Positions 9,225 through 19,083 of a DNA stretch of 64,000 nucleotides are shown one piece after another. The first letter of the stretch is position 1, and each line of letters starts with the position of its first letter. The position numbers were made by a program, and so were the translations under genes. Origin of the DNA: Hyphomicrobiales bacterium (GTDB lineage: Bacteria > Pseudomonadota > Alphaproteobacteria > Rhizobiales > TMED25); NCBI GenBank assembly GCA_029245795.1, contig JAQWOP010000010.1:1-64000 (forward strand), read 5' to 3'. The notes under the pieces were generated by a model. The model made no database searches. It saw only the letters and a program-made list of their open reading frames with translations, and had not been told where the DNA came from.

Positions 9225-11393
9225 ATGTTTAATATACATAATGAAGAAATAAATTGGGGCGGTAGAGCTCTAAAGATTGAAACAGGTAAAGTAGCGAGGC
9301 AAGCAGACGGAGCCGTAATAGTTTCATATGGAGGAACATCTGTAATAGCAACGGTATGCGCAGACAAGAAGCCCAAGGGAGGAATAGATTTCTTCCCACT
9401 TACAGTCAACTATCAGGAAAAAGCATATGCAGCGGGTAAAATACCTGGTGGGTATTTTAAAAGAGAAGGACGCCCAACTGAAAGGGAAACTCTAATTTCA
9501 AGGTTAATTGATAGACCAATTAGGCCTTTATTTGTAAAAGAATTTAAGAATGAAACTCAAGTTGTAGCAACAGTTTTAAGTTATGATCAAGAAAATGATC
9601 CTGATATAGTAGCATTGATAGCCTGTTCTGCAGCACTTACAATTTCTGGAATACCATTCAAAGGGCCAATTGCAGCTGCTAAAATAGGATTTATTGATAA
9701 TGAGTTAGTTCTAAATCCTACAACTGAACAAATACAGGAATCAGAACTTGAGCTTGTTGTTGCTGGAACAAAAAATGCAATATTAATGATTGAATCTGAG
9801 GCATCTGAGTTAAGTGAAAAATCTATGCTTGATGGGGTAATGTATGCCCATAAATCTATGCAAGATGTCATTCAAATGATTATAAGCTTGGCTAAGAAAT
9901 GTGCAAAAGATCCAATGAAAATAGAAAAACCAGATAATTCTGAAATGGAAGCATTTATTAGTAAATTAATTTATTCAAAAATTGAAAAAGCTTTCAAAAT
10001 AACTGATAAACAAAAAAGGTCCTCAGAGATATCCAGCGTAAAAGATTTTATGGTAGGAGAATTAGTTAAAAAGTATGAAGATGGTTTTGATGAAATAACA
10101 GCATCAGGTATATTTAAAGATATAGAAAGTGATATAGTGCGTTCTTCTATTTTGAAAACATCAAAGAGAATTGATGGAAGAGGCTTATCAGATGTTCGCC
10201 CAATTTCGGTAGAAGTCGGTACTCTGCCTCAAACACATGGATCATCTCTTTTTACTAGAGGCGAGACTCAGGCTTTGGTAGTTACAACTCTTGGAACAAC
10301 TCAAGATGAACAATACGTAGACTCTCTAGACGGAACAAAGAAAGCAAGTTTCATGTTGCACTATAATTTTCCCCCTTACTCTGTAGGTGAAGTAGGAAGA
10401 ATGGGTGGAACTTCGAGAAGAGAAATTGGACATGGAAAACTAGCTTGGCGTGCAATCCATCCACTTCTTCCAAAAAAAGATGACTGGCCTTATACAATAA
10501 GAATTGTATCAGAAATTACTGAATCAAATGGTTCATCATCTATGGCTTCAGTCTGTGGAGCTTCTATGGCTTTAATGGATGCCGGTGTTCCAATTAGAGA
10601 ACCAATAGCAGGTATAGCGATGGGTTTAATTTTGGAAGGTAGTGACTATGCTGTGCTATCAGATATTATTGGAGATGAAGACCATCTTGGTGATATGGAT
10701 TTCAAGGTCGCTGGAACTAGTAAAGGAATAACTACTCTACAAATGGATATCAAGATATCCGGTATAACAAAAGACATTATGAAGAAAGCTCTCGACCAAG
10801 CAAAAAATGGAAGAAAGCACATTTTATCTGAAATGGAAAAAGCTATCAAGAAATCAAGGAGTGACGTTGCCGATCATGCACCTCGAATTGTTACAATGCA
10901 AATTTCAAAAGATAAAATCAAAGATGTCATTGGTTCTGGCGGGAAAGTTATTAAGGAAATGGTTGAGCAAACAGGCGCGCAAATTAGCGTAGAGGACTCT
11001 GGTATTATTACTATTGCATCTTCAGATAAAGATGCCATTAATTCCGCTCAAGAAAGAATTCATTTAATTGTAGATGACCCTGAAGTAGGCCAAATATATA
11101 AAGGAAAGATCGTTAAAGTAGTTGATTTTGGTGCTTTCGTTAATTTCTTTGGTCCTAAAGATGGCCTCGTTCACATATCTCAGCTTAGTAATGAAAGAAC
11201 TTCAAATGTTACAGATGTTGTAAATGAAAATGATGAAGCCTACGTTAAATTAATTGGATTTGATGATAGAGGAAAAGCTCGATTATCAATGAAAGGGCTT
11301 AATCAAAAAACTGGAAAAGAAGAATCAAATAATAGTGATGAAGATAATGAAAGCCCAAAAAAGCCAAAAAGAAGCAGGGGCAAGAAAGACTAA
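9225..11393 (+). CDS. pnp: Polyribonucleotide nucleotidyltransferase (PNPase)
   Basis: PNPase is the phosphorolytic 3'-5' exoribonuclease of mRNA decay. The 722-residue protein has two RNase PH domains: the first opens with [19 protein letters not shown], and the second begins near 307 with [21 protein letters not shown] domain ([21 protein letters not shown], about 560-580) and an S1 domain ([19 protein letters not shown], about 620-690) follow, then a short lysine-rich tail. It closes the operon that begins at rimP and is convergent with fabI, with about 20 bases between. Confidence 0.98.
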   Translation: MFNIHNEEINWGGRALKIETGKVARQADGAVIVSYGGTSVIATVCADKKPKGGIDFFPLTVNYQEKAYAAGKIPGGYFKREGRPTERETLISRLIDRPIRPLFVKEFKNETQVVATVLSYDQENDPDIVALIACSAALTISGIPFKGPIAAAKIGFIDNELVLNPTTEQIQESELELVVAGTKNAILMIESEASELSEKSMLDGVMYAHKSMQDVIQMIISLAKKCAKDPMKIEKPDNSEMEAFISKLIYSKIEKAFKITDKQKRSSEISSVKDFMVGELVKKYEDGFDEITASGIFKDIESDIVRSSILKTSKRIDGRGLSDVRPISVEVGTLPQTHGSSLFTRGETQALVVTTLGTTQDEQYVDSLDGTKKASFMLHYNFPPYSVGEVGRMGGTSRREIGHGKLAWRAIHPLLPKKDDWPYTIRIVSEITESNGSSSMASVCGASMALMDAGVPIREPIAGIAMGLILEGSDYAVLSDIIGDEDHLGDMDFKVAGTSKGITTLQMDIKISGITKDIMKKALDQAKNGRKHILSEMEKAIKKSRSDVADHAPRIVTMQISKDKIKDVIGSGGKVIKEMVEQTGAQISVEDSGIITIASSDKDAINSAQERIHLIVDDPEVGQIYKGKIVKVVDFGAFVNFFGPKDGLVHISQLSNERTSNVTDVVNENDEAYVKLIGFDDRGKARLSMKGLNQKTGKEESNNSDEDNESPKKPKRSRGKKD

Positions 11394-11414
11394 ATTAATA
11401 ATCAATTATTAAGT

Positions 11415-12254
11415 CTAAATTTCATAAATACTTTCATCCATAAGCATTTCTGGCTTTGGGGTTGATATTATATTATACCCCGAATCCACATAATGTATTT
11501 CTCCTGTTACACCAGACGAAAGATCAGAAAGCAAATAAATTGATGCTCCCCCTATTTCTGATAATGTAACAGTTCTTCTTAGCGGAGAATGTCTTTTTTG
11601 AAAATTAAACATAGCTCTTGCATCAGATATTCCACCCCCTGCTAAAGTCCGCATTGGTCCAGCTGAAATGGCATTAACTCTGATATTCTTATCACCAAAA
11701 TCAGATGCTAGGTATTTTACTGATGATTCCAAACCTGCCTTGGCTATACCCATTACATTATAATTTGGCATAACCCGATTTGAACCACCAAATGTAAGTG
11801 TTACCATTGACCCTCCATTGGGCATAATTTTATGAGCTTCTCTTGCAATTTCTGTAAATGAATAACAAGATATCAACATTGTTTTTATAAAATTATCTTT
11901 AGTAGTATTATAATATTCACCTTTGAGCTGGCTTTTATCAGAAAATGCAATTGCATGAACAATAAAATCTATCGATCCCCAGTGGCTTCCAATTTCCGAA
12001 AAGAAATTAGCTATATCTTCTGAAGACTCAACATCACAGGGCAGCACAATTTTTGAATTAAGTTCGTTAGCCAATGGCTCAACACGTTTTTTTAAAGTAT
12101 TGGATTGATAGGAAAATGCTAGTTCAGCTCCTGCAGCTGAAAGAGACTTAGCAATACCCCAAGCTATAGAGTGATCATTAGCCACTCCCATGATCACACC
12201 CCTCTTGCCTTCCATAAGTGATAAATTAATATCTTGATTTTTTATATTCTGCAT
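11415..12254 (-). CDS. fabI: Enoyl-[acyl-carrier-protein] reductase (NADH), FabI type
   Basis: FabI reduces trans-2-enoyl-ACP in the last step of each fatty-acid elongation cycle. The short-chain dehydrogenase fold shows the FabI nucleotide loop GVANDHSIAWGIAKSL near 23-38 and the catalytic pair Tyr165 and Lys172 in YNVMGIAKAG, spaced as in FabI rather than as in ordinary SDRs. The ATG at 12254 overlaps the fabB stop by one base (TGATG), so I prefer it to the TTG three bases earlier; the product has 279 residues. It is last in the fabA-fabB-fabI operon. Confidence 0.95.
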   Translation of the reverse strand: MQNIKNQDINLSLMEGKRGVIMGVANDHSIAWGIAKSLSAAGAELAFSYQSNTLKKRVEPLANELNSKIVLPCDVESSEDIANFFSEIGSHWGSIDFIVHAIAFSDKSQLKGEYYNTTKDNFIKTMLISCYSFTEIAREAHKIMPNGGSMVTLTFGGSNRVMPNYNVMGIAKAGLESSVKYLASDFGDKNIRVNAISAGPMRTLAGGGISDARAMFNFQKRHSPLRRTVTLSEIGGASIYLLSDLSSGVTGEIHYVDSGYNIISTPKPEMLMDESIYEI

Positions 12255-13468
12255 CAATTTACCTTACGAAATACGAGGCATGCATTTGTGCCACCAAAAC
12301 CAAAAGCATTAGACATAACAGTATTTAATTCAATATCATCATGCCTTTCTAATGCAATAGGCAGATCATCAAAATTTGGATCTAAAGAATCTATATTTGC
12401 AGATCTACATATAAAATTATTTTTCATCATTATTAGGGAATAAATTGCTTCCTGAGCCCCCGCTGCACCAAGTGAATGACCACTTAATGATTTTGTAGCA
12501 GATATAACTGGCATTTTACTCCCAAAAACATTTCTCATTGCATTTGCTTCTATTATATCGCCTTGAGGTGTAGATGTAGCATGCGGATTAATATAATCTA
12601 TTTCAGAATTGATATCCTTCATTGCATTTTTCATAGCTCTCTCAGCTCCTTCGCCTGATAAAAGGACCATATCATTGCCGTCGGAAGTAGATCCATATCC
12701 AGCAATTTCTGCATATATCTTTGCGCCTCTACTAATTGCTCTTTCATATTCTTCTAATATTAGGATCCCTGCTCCACCTGCAATAACAAACCCATCTCTA
12801 TTAATATCATATGCCCGACTCGCCTTTATAGGATTTTCATTAAAATTAGATGACATCGCACCCATTCCATCAAATAAAACCGAAAGACTCCAATCAAGCT
12901 CTTCAGCACCACCTGCAACCATAACATCTTGACTGCCCCATTTAATCAATTCATAAGAGCTTCCTATACAATTATTAGATGTAGCACATGCTGATGATAT
13001 AGAATAATTTACACCTTTAATACCCAGGTATGTCGATAAAGTTGCTGAAGCCATTGAACACATTGCTTTTGGAACTGCAAATGGACCAACATGCTTTGCA
13101 CCTCGCGCTCTTGTCTGATCTGCAGCTTTTACAATAGCTCTTGCAGACGGGCCACCAGTACCAACTATTAATCCCGTTTTCTCATTAGAAATTTCATTGT
13201 TTTCAAGATTAGAGTCTTTGATAGCTTGCTCTGCAGCTATATAAGCCCATGCAGATCCATCGGCTAGAAATCTTAATTTTCTCCTATCAATATTTTGTTC
13301 TAAATCAATATTTGGAGAACCATAAACCTGAGATTTAAAACCAAAATCTTCATAACCAATAGCTTTAGAAATACCCGGAGTACAACTAAATAATGATTTT
13401 CTTACTTCTTCAGGATTATTACCAATACTTGAAACAATCCCAATACCTGTAATTACAACACGACGCAT
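12254..13468 (-). CDS. fabB: 3-oxoacyl-[acyl-carrier-protein] synthase I
   Basis: FabB condenses malonyl-ACP with acyl-ACP and is needed for unsaturated chains made from the product of FabA. The 404-residue thiolase-fold protein has the Cys-His-His triad: Cys161 in SSACATSNNC, His296 in NPHATSTPQGD and His331 in KSLSGHSLGAAGAQ. The C-terminal glycine loop (NAFGFGGTNACLVF) is intact. Pairing with fabA rather than fabF indicates the FabA/FabB anaerobic route to unsaturated fatty acids. It lies 21 bases downstream of fabA. Confidence 0.96.
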   Translation of the reverse strand: MRRVVITGIGIVSSIGNNPEEVRKSLFSCTPGISKAIGYEDFGFKSQVYGSPNIDLEQNIDRRKLRFLADGSAWAYIAAEQAIKDSNLENNEISNEKTGLIVGTGGPSARAIVKAADQTRARGAKHVGPFAVPKAMCSMASATLSTYLGIKGVNYSISSACATSNNCIGSSYELIKWGSQDVMVAGGAEELDWSLSVLFDGMGAMSSNFNENPIKASRAYDINRDGFVIAGGAGILILEEYERAISRGAKIYAEIAGYGSTSDGNDMVLLSGEGAERAMKNAMKDINSEIDYINPHATSTPQGDIIEANAMRNVFGSKMPVISATKSLSGHSLGAAGAQEAIYSLIMMKNNFICRSANIDSLDPNFDDLPIALERHDDIELNTVMSNAFGFGGTNACLVFRKVN

Positions 13469-13489
13469 AAATTATCCTATATATAAAAA

Positions 13490-13996
13490 CTATTGAAATA
13501 GACCAACTTTTAAACTTTCAGCTGAATAAACTCTCTCACCATCCGCAAATAACTCACCATCGGCAATACCGAGAGTAAGATTTCTTGTGATTAGCTTTTT
13601 TATATGAATTATATATTCTAATTTCTTGACAGTTGGACCTATCATTCCAAAAAATTTAACCTCACCTACACCTAAGGCTCTACCTTTTCCTGGTCTGCCA
13701 AGCCAACCAAGATAAAATCCTACCATTTGCCATAATGCGTCTAAACCCAAACAACCAGGCATAATTGGATCATTTTTAAAATGACAATCAAAAAACCATT
13801 CATCTTTATTAATTGACATTTCAGCTATTATTTGTCCTTTGGAAAAAATCCCACCATCTTGATTTATTTGCGTTATTTTATCAAACATTAACATAGGAGG
13901 CATTGGCAACTGAGCATTACCGGGTCCAAATAATTTCCCTTCAGCACAAGAAATAAGCTCTTCATATTTAAATTCTGTTTTATCTAACATCGACAT
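13490..13996 (-). CDS. fabA: 3-hydroxydecanoyl-ACP dehydratase/isomerase
   Basis: FabA dehydrates 3-hydroxydecanoyl-ACP and isomerises the product to cis-3-decenoyl-ACP, the branch point to unsaturated fatty acids. The protein has 168 residues with a hot-dog fold. The active-site His72 lies in [15 protein letters not shown] and the acid Asp86 in [12 protein letters not shown]. It heads the minus-strand fabA-fabB-fabI operon and is divergent from irr, as in many alphaproteobacteria. The shared control region is about 100 bases of nearly pure AT. Confidence 0.97.
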   Translation of the reverse strand: MSMLDKTEFKYEELISCAEGKLFGPGNAQLPMPPMLMFDKITQINQDGGIFSKGQIIAEMSINKDEWFFDCHFKNDPIMPGCLGLDALWQMVGFYLGWLGRPGKGRALGVGEVKFFGMIGPTVKKLEYIIHIKKLITRNLTLGIADGELFADGERVYSAESLKVGLFQ

Positions 13997-14095
13997 TTTG
14001 CTAATTCAACAATTTACATTATTATAAATATAATATAAATATATATATTAATAAGTTAGTGATACAATAATAAATATATATCAAGAATAAATAAT

Positions 14096-14530
14096 ATGCA
14101 AAACATTCAAAGTAATAATGATATTAGAATGAACAGAATTTGTATAATGGGTATGTTACGCCATAAAGATATTAAATTAACAAAACAACGCGTCGCTCTT
14201 GCTAGTCTATTATTTAATTTACCAACTGGTCATGTTACAGCCGAAGAACTTCATGACGAAACTAAGAAAAAAAAGCTAAGAATATCCCTTGCGACAGTTT
14301 ATAATACTCTAAATCATTTCTCAGAAAATGGCTTAATTAAAACCCTTCAGGTAGATAATCAAAAAACTTTTTTTGATAGAAATACAGAACATCATTATCA
14401 CTTTAAGTATAAAGAGGTGCTGGAAGATATCAAAGTCAATGATATGCAAATTAAATATAATTCGAAAAATATTCCTCAGGGTAAAAAAATTAAGTCCATA
14501 GATATTGTCATAAATTTAATTGATGAATAG
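14096..14530 (+). CDS. irr: Fur-family iron response regulator, Irr type
   Basis: This is a 144-residue Fur-family DNA-binding protein. The winged helix covers about 25-90, with the recognition segment RISLATVYNTLNHFSENGLI typical of Irr. The short histidine cluster HHYH at 99-102 sits where Irr proteins carry their haem/metal-binding HxH motif (FFDRNTEHHYHF). There are no CxxC zinc pairs. Irr represses iron-consuming functions under iron limitation in alphaproteobacteria; that role here is by homology and context, since irr next to fabA is a conserved arrangement. I saw no clear iron-control element in the intergenic region. Confidence 0.85.
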   Translation: MQNIQSNNDIRMNRICIMGMLRHKDIKLTKQRVALASLLFNLPTGHVTAEELHDETKKKKLRISLATVYNTLNHFSENGLIKTLQVDNQKTFFDRNTEHHYHFKYKEVLEDIKVNDMQIKYNSKNIPQGKKIKSIDIVINLIDE

Positions 14531-14539
14531 TAGGCTTTT

Positions 14540-15121
14540 TTATTCTTTCAGAACAATAACCTCTCCTTGATAAACACCAAATATTAGATTTTGATTGACC
14601 CAACCTTCTCTATCTCCTGCCAATATTTTGCAATGCAAACCATCACATTCCAAAATTTTTACAATTGCCCCACTTTGCAACTTCATTTCTAATTTCTTTA
14701 TATCTTTTTGACGATAAACATTGATAAGATCAGCGTCCTTATCTTCGGTATTCCAAGGTGCTATTATACCTGTTCTGTTCAATGATATAAGAGTATTCTT
14801 TATCCAACCTGTTTCAGCTTCAAAGTCTCTTACTCGACTCCACCCTTGTATATCTTCTAAAACCTCAATAGGTAAATTTTTTTTTTGGTAAGTCCATAAT
14901 ATATCATGCCCAAGAGATGGTCCCTGTCTTACATTTGTTTTATTAGATCTAAGGCTTTTAAATTTATAACTCTCTTCTTGAGAAATACTATTTGAGGTTG
15001 TTTTGTTTAACTCCTCGTATTCTTGAAATACATCTATAAAAATTCTGTAAGAGATAAATACAATAAAAATTAGCCCAAATAAGGCAATAATTTTTTTTTT
15101 TTGAATTAAAAATCTAATCAT
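14540..15121 (-). CDS. Membrane-anchored protein with bacterial SH3 domains
   Basis: A 193-residue protein with an N-terminal signal anchor (about residues 11-29, hydrophobic after IQKKK), so most of it should lie in the periplasm. Two SH3-like segments follow. The first contains NVRQGPSLGHDILWTYQKK and GWSRVRDFEAETGWIK, the classic bacterial SH3b pattern with tryptophans; the second, near the C-terminus, contains GAIVKILECDG and GDREGWVNQNLIFGV. Such proteins often act near the cell wall, but no specific function can be read here. It overlaps the upstream MoeB/ThiF-like gene by 8 bases and closes the ubiE-to-SH3 operon. Confidence 0.7.
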   Translation of the reverse strand: MIRFLIQKKKIIALFGLIFIVFISYRIFIDVFQEYEELNKTTSNSISQEESYKFKSLRSNKTNVRQGPSLGHDILWTYQKKNLPIEVLEDIQGWSRVRDFEAETGWIKNTLISLNRTGIIAPWNTEDKDADLINVYRQKDIKKLEMKLQSGAIVKILECDGLHCKILAGDREGWVNQNLIFGVYQGEVIVLKE

Positions 15122-15878
15122 TTGAAGAATAATTTATTGTTTCAAATTTAGTATTTAATAAATCAACGATTAATAATTTTCCAATCAAAACTTCCTTTAT
15201 ATTTAGAATAATCTTTATTGCCTCCGCAGCCATTAATGTGCCAATTAGCCCTGTGGTGATAGATAATACGCCCTGGTCTGCACATGAATCTTGCATATCC
15301 TGCACACTATTTTCGTCAAATAAGTCTCTAATTCTTGGATTTTTTTTAATTGATTCTGTATTAGGAAATATTGTTGTAACATGACCCTCATAACCTCTTA
15401 CCATACCAATTATATAAGGTTTCTTATAAAACTCACATGAGTCAGCAATCCTGTACCTTGTTTGAAAGTTATCTGTACAATCTATAATCACATCATAATT
15501 TGGTATAATATTATCAATGCTTTTATCATTTGCATCAATGTTAAATATATTCACAACAATATTAGGATTTAATTCATTAATAAAATATTTTGCACTTTCA
15601 GTTTTATATTCACCTAAGCGACTAGTACCATGTATATATTGTCTTTGAAGATTTGATAAATCTACAATATCATTATCTATTAAACCAATTTTTCCAATTC
15701 CTGAACTTGTCAAATGAGTAATAACAGGCGAACCCAAACCACCCGCACCTATTACTAAAACGTTTGAGGACTTTAATTGTCTCTGGCCATTTCCACCAAT
15801 GTTTTTTATCAATATCTGTTTTGAATATCTTTCTATTTCTTGATTATTTAGAGAGATACTTTTTATCTTTTTATTCAT
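15114..15878 (-). CDS. MoeB/ThiF-family adenylyltransferase lacking the zinc-site cysteines
   Basis: A 254-residue E1-like protein. The ATP-binding Rossmann loop is intact (VIGAGGLGSPVITHL near 42-56), as are LSNLQRQYIHG and DCTDNFQTRY, so adenylation of a ubiquitin-like carrier such as MoaD or ThiS is plausible. Cys199 in DSCADQGVLS aligns with the catalytic cysteine region. The zinc-binding CxxC pairs of MoeB and ThiF are both absent: the first position reads KKNPRIRDLF and the C-terminus stops at ETINYSSND. Only three cysteines remain (134, 148, 199). No MoaD or ThiS partner is nearby. It could serve molybdopterin, thiamin or another sulfur-carrier pathway. Confidence 0.8.
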   Translation of the reverse strand: MNKKIKSISLNNQEIERYSKQILIKNIGGNGQRQLKSSNVLVIGAGGLGSPVITHLTSSGIGKIGLIDNDIVDLSNLQRQYIHGTSRLGEYKTESAKYFINELNPNIVVNIFNIDANDKSIDNIIPNYDVIIDCTDNFQTRYRIADSCEFYKKPYIIGMVRGYEGHVTTIFPNTESIKKNPRIRDLFDENSVQDMQDSCADQGVLSITTGLIGTLMAAEAIKIILNIKEVLIGKLLIVDLLNTKFETINYSSND

Positions 15879-15884
15879 TAAAAA

Positions 15885-16352
15885 TCAAACTCCTGTTGAA
15901 CCAAAACCCTTATTATTTCTATTTGTTCTAGATAATTTTTCTACATCAGAAAATTCAATCTTTTCAACTTTGGAAACAATCATTTGGGCAATTCTGTCAC
16001 CTGATTTGATAACAAAGTTTTTTTGACCATGATTAATTAGTATAACTTTTATTTCTCCCCTATAATCGCTATCTATTGTCCCTGGTGAATTAAGAACTGT
16101 TACTCCATATTTATAAGCAATACCTGATCTGGGACGAACTTGGGCCTCTAGTCCTTCGGGCAATTCAATTGCAATTCCAGTGGGAATTATTTCCCTTTGT
16201 CCTGGTTTTATTACTATACCCGCATCACTAATATCAGGACTTCCAATCAAATCAACTCCAGAGGCCCCCATAGTTTGATAGGTCGGAAAGTTTGCACTAT
16301 GTTTTTTGGAAACCCTAATTATATTAATTGCTATATATTTTTTTTTAAACAT
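15885..16352 (-). CDS. dut: Deoxyuridine 5'-triphosphate nucleotidohydrolase
   Basis: dUTPase hydrolyses dUTP to dUMP, keeping uracil out of DNA and feeding dTMP synthesis. The 155-residue protein has the five trimeric-dUTPase motifs: MGASGVDLIG, PRSGIAYKYGV, GTIDSDYRGEI, GDRIAQMIV and the C-terminal RNNKGFGSTGV arm that closes over the active site. It lies between coaBC and the MoeB/ThiF-like gene with 6-base gaps on either side, so it is probably part of the same transcript. The coaBC-dut order is common in proteobacteria. Confidence 0.97.
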   Translation of the reverse strand: MFKKKYIAINIIRVSKKHSANFPTYQTMGASGVDLIGSPDISDAGIVIKPGQREIIPTGIAIELPEGLEAQVRPRSGIAYKYGVTVLNSPGTIDSDYRGEIKVILINHGQKNFVIKSGDRIAQMIVSKVEKIEFSDVEKLSRTNRNNKGFGSTGV

Positions 16353-16358
16353 TATTAA

Positions 16359-17558
16359 TTATTGGAAATATTTTATAATTTTTTCAGAAAGCTTATGCGC
16401 AACATCGATCTTTGTCATTTTCTTCCATTTCTCAATAATATCATTGGTGAGAAATATTACAGTATTATAATCTCCATCAAAAACTTCTTTATCTTCAGAA
16501 ACATCATTTGCTATTAACCAGTCTATATTATTTTTTGATATTTTTTTTTGTGCATTGTTTATAATATCTTCAGTCTCTGCTGCAAAACCGATTAATAATT
16601 TTGGTTTTAGTTTGTTATTCTTCGAAATTTCTTCAATAATATTTATATTCTCGATTAAATCGATAGATAGATCCTCTCTAGTTTTTTTTATTTTTTGTTG
16701 ATGATAATCTTTTACTTTCCAATCTGCCACTGCAGCTGCAAATACCCCTATATCAGCAGGGCATCTTTTTTTAACAGCATTTAACATTTCTTGTGCTGTT
16801 CTTACCCTAATTATATTGACTCCATCTGGCGCTTTTTGAGAGGAAGGGCCGCTAATAAGAGTTGTTTTTGCTCCATATTTTGCAAGAGTTGCAGCAATTG
16901 CATAACCTTGTTTACCTGATGAATTATTTGATATGAACCTAACAGGATCTATGGGCTCTAATGTTGGACCAGCCGTAACAATAGCTGTTTTTCCCTTCAA
17001 TCTAGAATTATTTATAAAAAAATTTGAAATATATTCTATAATTTCTTGTGGCTCTTGCATTCTTCCAAATCCATTCTCACCACAGGCAGTTTCTCCTTCA
17101 GCTGGACCACATATCAATAAACCGTTTTTTTGTAATTTATTCAAATTTTCTTGTGTGGAAGGATTGTGCCACATCTTTGGATTCATTGCAGGAACAATAA
17201 TGATTGTTTTATTGGCAGCTAAAAGAGTTGTTGAAGCTAAGTCATCCGCAATTCCATTTGCTAATTTTGCTATTAGATTTGCAGTCGCTGGAGCAACAAC
17301 GATTAAATCAGCATTTCTAGATAAATGTATATGGCCCATAGTTAATTCTTTTTTATAATCAAAAAGATCTGTATGAACCTCGCTCTGAGCTAGTTGTGAA
17401 ATACTCAATTCAGTAACAAATTTTTTTCCAGAATTTGTTAATATAATCTCTAATTCAGAGTGAGCATTCTTTAAAAGCCTAATCAATTCTAGGCTTTTAT
17501 AAGCGGCTATGCCACCTCCAACTACTAACAATAATTTTTTATTTTTTAAACTATTCAT
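16359..17558 (-). CDS. coaBC: Bifunctional phosphopantothenoylcysteine decarboxylase / phosphopantothenate-cysteine ligase
   Basis: This enzyme carries out two consecutive steps of coenzyme A synthesis. The 399-residue protein has an N-terminal flavoprotein decarboxylase domain (VVGGGIAAYKSLELIRLL, the active-site histidine in MGHIHLSRNADLIVVAPAT, NPKMWHNPSTQENL and ACGENGFGRM) and a C-terminal ligase domain (AIVTAGPTLEPIDPVRFISN, then KVKDYHQQKIKK). It starts four bases after the ubiB stop. Two other CoA genes, coaA and coaE, are also in this window. Confidence 0.97.
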   Translation of the reverse strand: MNSLKNKKLLLVVGGGIAAYKSLELIRLLKNAHSELEIILTNSGKKFVTELSISQLAQSEVHTDLFDYKKELTMGHIHLSRNADLIVVAPATANLIAKLANGIADDLASTTLLAANKTIIIVPAMNPKMWHNPSTQENLNKLQKNGLLICGPAEGETACGENGFGRMQEPQEIIEYISNFFINNSRLKGKTAIVTAGPTLEPIDPVRFISNNSSGKQGYAIAATLAKYGAKTTLISGPSSQKAPDGVNIIRVRTAQEMLNAVKKRCPADIGVFAAAVADWKVKDYHQQKIKKTREDLSIDLIENINIIEEISKNNKLKPKLLIGFAAETEDIINNAQKKISKNNIDWLIANDVSEDKEVFDGDYNTVIFLTNDIIEKWKKMTKIDVAHKLSEKIIKYFQ

Positions 17559-17561
17559 ATA

Positions 17562-19073
17562 TTAAACCAGAAATACATATATTCCAATTAGCAAACCAAT
17601 AAAGGTTATAATCCAAAATTTGAAGCGCCAAAAGGTATTTTCATTTATTTTATTTTTTGATTGGTTATATTCGATTAACCTATTAAAGTTTTCAGTTGTT
17701 TTTTTAGCTTGATCTATCAAATAAGGAAATTCAGTTATCGCCGAACCTAAATTTAGAAGATTTTCAAAATTCTTTTTTATCTTAACTTCTGGAGATATCT
17801 TTTCTTCCATCCATTTTGATACTATTGGTTTTGCAATATCCCACATATTAAGATCTGGATCTAACTCTCTTGCAACCCCCTCTGTAACAACCATTGTTTT
17901 TTGTAAAAGTAATAGCTCAGGTCTTGTCTCCATGTGAAATTGTTCTGTGACTTCAAAAAGCTGTGATAGAACATTAGCCATTGATATATCGTTTGCTTTC
18001 TTTCCAGATAGTGGTTCTCCTATTGCACGCAAGGCCTGACTAAACTCATCTAATTTTTGATCTTTTGGAATATAACCAGCCTCAAAATGAACTTCCGCTG
18101 TTCTTTTATAATTCTTTGTAATGAGTCCCCAGAGTATTTCTGCTAGAAAAGTTTGCTCTTTTTCTCCGAGCCTACCCATAATTCCAAAATCAAGAATAAC
18201 TAATTTACCCTGTTCATTAATTAATAAGTTACCTTGATGCATATCTGCATGAAAAAACCCATTACGCAAAGCCTGGGTTAAAAATGATTGAATGATAATT
18301 CTTGCTAGGTTTTTCAAATCAAATCCCCTCTTTTTAAGAGAATCTTTATCCCTAATCGATATTCCATCAATCCATTCGATGGTCAGTATTTTTCTTGTTG
18401 TCTTTTCCCAAAATATTTTAGGAATAATATACTCATCCTCATCCGTCATATTATTGTTAATTTCAGATATTGCTGCAGCCTCAAATCTTAAGTCCATTTC
18501 CATTTTTACAGATCTCTCCATGGTTTGAATAGATTCTGTAAATTTAAGCCTCATTAGGTTTGGATTTAATTTTTCTAGTAAACCTGATACAAAATAAAAA
18601 AACTTAAAGTCATCACGAAATTTTTCTTCTATTTTTGGTCTTAAGATTTTGATTGCAACTTTTTGATTATCATCAATTTTCCCTGTGTGAACCTGAGCTA
18701 TAGATGCAGCTGCAATGGGTTCATTGAATTCAGTGAATACATTCTTAATATCTGTATTAAAATCTTCTTCTACAATCTTTTGAGAAATTTCATTTGCAAA
18801 TGTTGGAAGATTATCTTGTAAATTAGATAGTTCTAGTGCAAATTTTCCTCCAATAATATCAGGCCTAGTTGCTAAAAACTGTCCTAACTTTATATATGAT
18901 GGACCAAGTTGAATTAAAACATCAGAAAAAGTCTTATTCTTATGTTTTTTTATTCTTAACAACTTTGCAATTAGTGAAGTCTTATTCTGTGGTAAAAAAT
19001 TTTCGGGTAACTCACAGTCAGTAAATAAGGAATAGAGCTTTAGTAGTCGGTATAAATGCGATAGGTAATTCAT
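17562..19073 (-). CDS. ubiB: Ubiquinone biosynthesis protein UbiB (ABC1/ADCK kinase-like)
   Basis: UbiB is an atypical kinase-like ATPase needed for ubiquinone synthesis at the inner membrane. The KxGQ motif that marks the family is at 62-65 (SYIKLGQFLATRPDI). Further on are AIKILRP, the catalytic-loop HADMHQGNLL and LDFGIMGRLG. The C-terminus has one or two membrane helices ending in VFLV. The frame extends back to 19163, but that would overlap ubiE by 80 bases; ATG 19073 starts 10 bases after the ubiE stop and gives a normal 503 residues. It is co-directional with ubiE. Confidence 0.94.
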   Translation of the reverse strand: MNYLSHLYRLLKLYSLFTDCELPENFLPQNKTSLIAKLLRIKKHKNKTFSDVLIQLGPSYIKLGQFLATRPDIIGGKFALELSNLQDNLPTFANEISQKIVEEDFNTDIKNVFTEFNEPIAAASIAQVHTGKIDDNQKVAIKILRPKIEEKFRDDFKFFYFVSGLLEKLNPNLMRLKFTESIQTMERSVKMEMDLRFEAAAISEINNNMTDEDEYIIPKIFWEKTTRKILTIEWIDGISIRDKDSLKKRGFDLKNLARIIIQSFLTQALRNGFFHADMHQGNLLINEQGKLVILDFGIMGRLGEKEQTFLAEILWGLITKNYKRTAEVHFEAGYIPKDQKLDEFSQALRAIGEPLSGKKANDISMANVLSQLFEVTEQFHMETRPELLLLQKTMVVTEGVARELDPDLNMWDIAKPIVSKWMEEKISPEVKIKKNFENLLNLGSAITEFPYLIDQAKKTTENFNRLIEYNQSKNKINENTFWRFKFWIITFIGLLIGIYVFLV

Positions 19074-19083
19074 CTTTATCTTC

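Noticed and set aside
11395..11412. AT-only inverted repeat between the convergent pnp and fabI genes as a terminator
   Set aside because: The stem is pure A/T with a two-base loop and no T-run, so I could not support termination.
13997..14095. Irr-type iron-control element between fabA and irr
   Set aside because: The region is almost pure A/T and no clear dyad of the known type could be picked out.
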